Notes under the pieces: model-generated | What the model saw: the letters and a program-made list of their open reading frames with translations, nothing else | The model's database searches: none | Told to the model about the DNA's origin: nothing | Made by a program: the position numbers and the translations under genes | In this document: positions 60,988 through 64,000 of the stretch, piece by piece | Layout of the letters: each line of letters opens with the position of its first letter | Numbering within the stretch: the stretch's first letter is position 1 | NCBI GenBank assembly: GCA_030066985.1 | Contig: JASJAN010000021.1 | Location: 62,001-126,000 of the forward strand | Origin: Desulfobacterales bacterium | Lineage (GTDB): Bacteria; Desulfobacterota; Desulfobacteria; Desulfobacterales; JAHEIW01 | Length of the DNA stretch: 64,000 bases | Reading direction: 5' to 3'

Positions 60988-62913
60988 CTAATAATTGCGC
61001 CGCAATTCTGCCATCGGCCTCGGTTGCTGCAAGCGCGGCAGACTGCGCAGCAACTCCTCAACCGTTGTAACGCCTTCGGCGGCCTTATGGATGCCATCTT
61101 CCAAAAGGGTTATGAGACCGGCGGATTCAATACTAATCTGTCGAAGCTCTTTGCTTGGTTTTCGCTCCAGAATAGCATCCCGCACAAGCTGGTCTAAAAT
61201 AAGCAACTCAAAAATACCGACGCGGCGATTGTATCCGGTGTGTTGGCAGTTCGTGCATCCACGGCCTTTTTGAAATTGAATCCCCCTGATGTCATCGCGC
61301 GAATACCCGATGCGCTGCAATTCCTGTGATGTGGGTGTGAGCGGGCTTGTGCAAGACGGACACACTCTTCTCAGCAAACGCTGCGACATAACACTGACCA
61401 CCGTGGAGGAAATCATAAAGGCCTCAATCGACATGTTCAGCAGTCGAATTAACCCCCCTACGCTATCTTCGGTGTGAAAGGTTGTTAGCACTTTATGCCC
61501 GGTCAGAGCCGCCTGTACAGCGACTTCTGCCGAAAAATTATCACGGATTTCACCGATAACAATGACATCCGGGTCCTGTCGTAGAATATGGCGCAGTGTT
61601 TCTTCATAGGTCAATCCGATTTTCGGATTGATGGAACATTGGGAAGTGCCGTCAATAACGTATTCAACCGGCTCTTCTGCGGTTACGATACTCATTTGGG
61701 GGTTGGTGATATGATGCAAACAACTGTAAACCGTGGTAGTTTTGCCAGACCCCGTCGGACCAGTAAATAAAAGCACCCCACTCGGCAAATTAAGCGCTTC
61801 TTCTACAAACCGATGCAGTATGCGACCAGACAACCCAAGATCGTCAATTTTGCGCAGCTGGCCATGTCGGTTCAACAATCGCAAAACCACTTTCTCCCCG
61901 TGAACGGTCACGTAAAAGGAGGCGCGTATATCCAGCTGCCCATCGGGGTGGTCGAAGAAAAAGCGACCCCCTTGATGACGGCGCTTTTCAGTTATATCGA
62001 CTTCGCAAAGAACCTTGATGCGGCTGGCGACAGCCGGCGCCGTTTCCGGTGGGTACTCCTCAAAAAGAGCCAACACCCCGTCCTGGCGGAATCGCACACG
62101 CAGACACGCTTTTAACGGCTCCAAGTGGATGTCGCTGGCTTCCCTTTGAAGGGCTGCAAGGATAATATCATCCACCAGTTTGATAATGAATTGCTCGTCC
62201 ATGGACGAGATTTGGTTTTTCATTTCGGTGCGCTGGGCCTTCAAGACAACTTCTTGGATAGCGCTTGTACAGGCAATGGCCACCACAATATGGTCGCCAA
62301 ATACCTGACGGGCAGCCTGCAGCTCTTCTTGGTCCAGTGGGTCGGCAAAGGCCACCGTAATGGCACTGCCGTTGGCCTGAATCGGTATAAGTTGATGGGT
62401 TTCGTACCATTTTAATGGCACCTGCGCGAATACTTTGTGATCGATACGGTCCCATTTCGGCTGTACAAAAGGCACCGCCAATTGCAAAGACAGGGCTTCA
62501 ACCAGCACTTGTTCTTGAATCAACTGGCGCTCCACGAGGATTTTACCCAGTTTTCGTTTTGATTTTTCTTCAGCCTGGATGGCCAGTGCCGTCTGCAGAT
62601 CGGAAGTATTGATATGCCCCAGTTCCACCAGAAGCTCTCCAATGCGTATCGATACCGGGTGTTTTCGAATTGCTTCGCCGATTTGATCGTCGGTAATAAA
62701 TTCCAGTTCTTTAATTACTTGCAGTAAAGGACGGTGTTTTTCGAGTTTGGCTTGAACCCGCCGGGCGTATTCGACCTGCTTGTCGGTCAGAAAACTGCAT
62801 TTAACCAGGTGTTTTGCCAGCTGGCTGAAGGCATCAGCATTCGAATCGATTGAAGAAAATCCGTTATCCGGGCGCTCTGAGCGGGTTGATGAGTTCTGGG
62901 TTGCGGTCGCCAT
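60988..62913 (-). CDS. type II secretion/type IV pilus assembly ATPase with MshEN domains
   Basis: GspE/PilB hexameric ATPase, 641 residues. N-terminal repeats RIGELLVELGHINTSDLQTAL and KLGKILVERQLIQEQVLVEAL are MshEN units, which bind c-di-GMP in the MshE family. Walker A GPTGSGKTTT (385-394), Walker B DPDVIVIGEI (447-456), and a four-Cys zinc motif CPSC (518-521) with CTNC (552-555). No other pilus or secretion genes are nearby. It is translationally close to the HDOD gene downstream. Confidence 0.93.
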   Translation of the reverse strand: MATATQNSSTRSERPDNGFSSIDSNADAFSQLAKHLVKCSFLTDKQVEYARRVQAKLEKHRPLLQVIKELEFITDDQIGEAIRKHPVSIRIGELLVELGHINTSDLQTALAIQAEEKSKRKLGKILVERQLIQEQVLVEALSLQLAVPFVQPKWDRIDHKVFAQVPLKWYETHQLIPIQANGSAITVAFADPLDQEELQAARQVFGDHIVVAIACTSAIQEVVLKAQRTEMKNQISSMDEQFIIKLVDDIILAALQREASDIHLEPLKACLRVRFRQDGVLALFEEYPPETAPAVASRIKVLCEVDITEKRRHQGGRFFFDHPDGQLDIRASFYVTVHGEKVVLRLLNRHGQLRKIDDLGLSGRILHRFVEEALNLPSGVLLFTGPTGSGKTTTVYSCLHHITNPQMSIVTAEEPVEYVIDGTSQCSINPKIGLTYEETLRHILRQDPDVIVIGEIRDNFSAEVAVQAALTGHKVLTTFHTEDSVGGLIRLLNMSIEAFMISSTVVSVMSQRLLRRVCPSCTSPLTPTSQELQRIGYSRDDIRGIQFQKGRGCTNCQHTGYNRRVGIFELLILDQLVRDAILERKPSKELRQISIESAGLITLLEDGIHKAAEGVTTVEELLRSLPRLQQPRPMAELRRNY

Positions 62914-63121
62914 TTTACCGGTCTGCTCCTAAATTCATTTATTTGTGAATTTTTGTGCGCGGTATGCGCGTAATAAAGGTATCATTAGTAGTGATATCGG
63001 GTAGTTTTAAAAAAAACTTTAGGCGGATAAGCATATAATATTTTGCTTGCAAACCACTGCATTACCCATTATATTTTTACTAAACTGACTTTTACGCTGA
63101 CTCCAAAAATAAGGTGCAAGC

Positions 63122-63544
63122 ATGGCAAAAGTATTCCGGCCCAGTACACGCGAAGCCAATATCCTTTCCAAAATCGAGTCTCAAAAAGAACGTAGCCGCA
63201 GAATAGCCATTAATTCAATCAAAGATTGTATTGATCCCCTTTCCAATGCGATCGCCATGAAACTGGTTGATGACAACCTGGTTGAAACCACCAACAAAAA
63301 TGCATTGGAAGAGCAAATCAAGAATGCCTTGGAAAAATTAGGCCGCGCCGATGATTTTGAAATCGATTATCAGGTGTCCCCCATCCGGAATCTTGTTCCC
63401 CAGCCCCATGTGGTTAGCCTATTTTTGACGGCTTTTATCATCGAAAAACTTCTTAATCACAAAGATGTCGTCGATATTTATGGGTCCGACGAAGACATTT
63501 ATCTAAATATTCACCAGCAAATCAAAAAATTTCTGCCTGCATAA
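63122..63544 (+). CDS. conserved hypothetical protein
   Basis: A 140-residue protein I cannot place. Residues 1-60 are basic and helical (KVFRPSTREANILSKIESQKERSRR is read there), the rest is mixed; SPIRNLVPQPHVVSLFLTAFII and VVDIYGSDEDIYLNIHQQI are the notable segments. Six helices in a compact domain are likely; no metal motif. AAGGTGCAAGC precedes the ATG. Its stop overlaps the next ATG by one base, so it is coupled to the RNase Z-like gene. Confidence 0.65.
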   Translation: MAKVFRPSTREANILSKIESQKERSRRIAINSIKDCIDPLSNAIAMKLVDDNLVETTNKNALEEQIKNALEKLGRADDFEIDYQVSPIRNLVPQPHVVSLFLTAFIIEKLLNHKDVVDIYGSDEDIYLNIHQQIKKFLPA

Positions 63545-64000
63545 TGCACCCCCGTTTTCATCCCAGACTCATCAACGGACCATTTGATGATCCCGGTCTT
63601 TTCATTCCTTTTCTGTTTGAAAGTCAAGCGATCCTTTTCGACCTTGGCGACAATCAAGTACTGACATCGCGGGATATTCTCAAGATCAGCCATGTGTTCG
63701 TCAGCCACACACACATGGACCATTTTATCGGCTTTGATCGCATCCTGCGTCTGGCATTGGGCCGTGAAAAAAATCTGCATCTATTTGGGCCGCGTCAATT
63801 TTTATCCAATGTAGAGGGCAAACTGGCCGCTTATTCATGGAACCTGGTTGCAAATTATCCATATCGCCTCAAGCTGCGTTTGACCGAGATCCATCATGAT
63901 TATCAGCTCTCCAGAACTTACCTGTGCCAGAATGAATTCATCCCAACCGACGAGGCCGAAAGGAAACCGTTCACAAATATTCTGGTTGAGGCACCCGCTT
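63544..64000 (+). CDS. metallo-beta-lactamase-fold, RNase Z-like protein (N-terminal part)
   Basis: The first 152 codons of a longer gene. The metal motif SHTHMDHFIGFD (HxHxDH at 55-60) follows ILFDLGDNQVLTSRDILKISHVF, as in RNase Z and related hydrolases of the ElaC group. RNase Z matures tRNA 3' ends, but this family has several members. The gene continues past base 64000. The TAATG junction shows translational coupling to the upstream gene. Confidence 0.8.
   Translation, partial: MHPRFHPRLINGPFDDPGLFIPFLFESQAILFDLGDNQVLTSRDILKISHVFVSHTHMDHFIGFDRILRLALGREKNLHLFGPRQFLSNVEGKLAAYSWNLVANYPYRLKLRLTEIHHDYQLSRTYLCQNEFIPTDEAERKPFTNILVEAPA

Noticed and set aside
60415-61197. A 260-residue open frame on the plus strand across the HDOD/PilB-like genes
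   Set aside because: It is antisense to two well-supported genes, has no ribosome site and low-quality composition.
1-64000. tRNA or rRNA genes
   Set aside because: No cloverleaf-like T-arm (GGTTCGAATCC type) with matching acceptor stems or rRNA-like stretch was noticed on reading; a tRNA search program would settle it.

Overview
The window reads as chromosomal DNA of an anaerobic Desulfobacterota (former Deltaproteobacteria) lineage, probably a sulfate-reducer relative. This is inferred from the mix of families: two UGA-decoded selenoproteins, a PrdB/GrdB-like reductase subunit, deltaproteobacterial zinc-ribbon leaders, MshEN-type PilB/GspE ATPases, DUF4911, and a branched-chain-type ABC uptake operon joined to an acyl-CoA synthetase. 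No rRNA, tRNA, CRISPR array, phage or transposase gene was seen.

Layout. 1-2.1 kb: 5' part of an acyl-CoA dehydrogenase gene, an aldo/keto reductase and two small proteins. 2.2-7.4 kb (minus): ileS-lspA, then holA. 8.0-11.0 kb (minus): UDP-glucose dehydrogenase, RmlA, and further right an HNH nuclease. 11.4-16.8 kb: a methyltransferase; a minus-strand run of a cyclic-2,3-diphosphoglycerate-synthase-like GTPase, carbamate kinase and a VKOR-thioredoxin fusion; a HAD phosphatase. 17-31 kb (plus): mostly small independent units, including an FKBP/SlyD-like protein, MscL with a zinc ribbon, a secreted glycosidase-like protein, a zinc-ribbon/PilZ fusion, an HEAGH membrane protein, two nitrilase-family enzymes, LysE, four acetyltransferases, SMUG-type uracil glycosylase and a threonine dehydratase-like enzyme. 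31.4-35.5 kb: Sec-containing peroxiredoxin, PduO-type cobalamin adenosyltransferase, a flavin reductase, a GalT-like protein and a nitroreductase. 35.5-42.2 kb (minus): livKHMGF and an acyl-CoA synthetase. 42.6-49.2 kb (plus): divergent PrdB/GrdB-like selenoprotein, hydrolase-OsmC fusion, a leaderless solute-binding protein, a DUF1566 protein, agmatinase, aldo/keto reductase and hydrolase. 49.4-55.1 kb: HDOD protein, hybrid histidine kinase, M29 aminopeptidase and a receiver-only regulator. 55.9-64 kb: miaB and a DUF151 nuclease, DUF4911, recJ, a PilB/GspE ATPase with an HDOD partner, a conserved hypothetical and the start of an RNase Z-like gene.

Two things stand out. First, two genes look broken by an in-frame TGA but are selenoprotein genes: the TGA falls exactly in a UxxC motif (U-P-Y-C and U-P-I-C), homology continues through it, and a hairpin with a G-containing apical loop lies about 20 nt downstream. 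Second, most longer intergenic gaps hold imperfect or perfect inverted repeats whose arms are built from short repeated words. At least seven word families occur (TCAGGTG, GGTTCAGG, CTGGCTGCTGGC, CACGAAGA, GAGGACGAG, GGTTAGCCCG, TGGAGT). Many carry a CCGCC-N3-GGCGG palindrome. They avoid genes, sit next to stop codons, and two copies 19.7 kb apart share an unrelated-looking core. These are the best candidate for an undescribed genetic element here.

Signalling genes (PilZ, MshEN, HDOD, kinase, receiver) suggest c-di-GMP and two-component control, but their targets cannot be read from this window. Start codons were moved from the longest reading frame where a Shine-Dalgarno sequence supported it. 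All family assignments come from reading motifs, without database searches.
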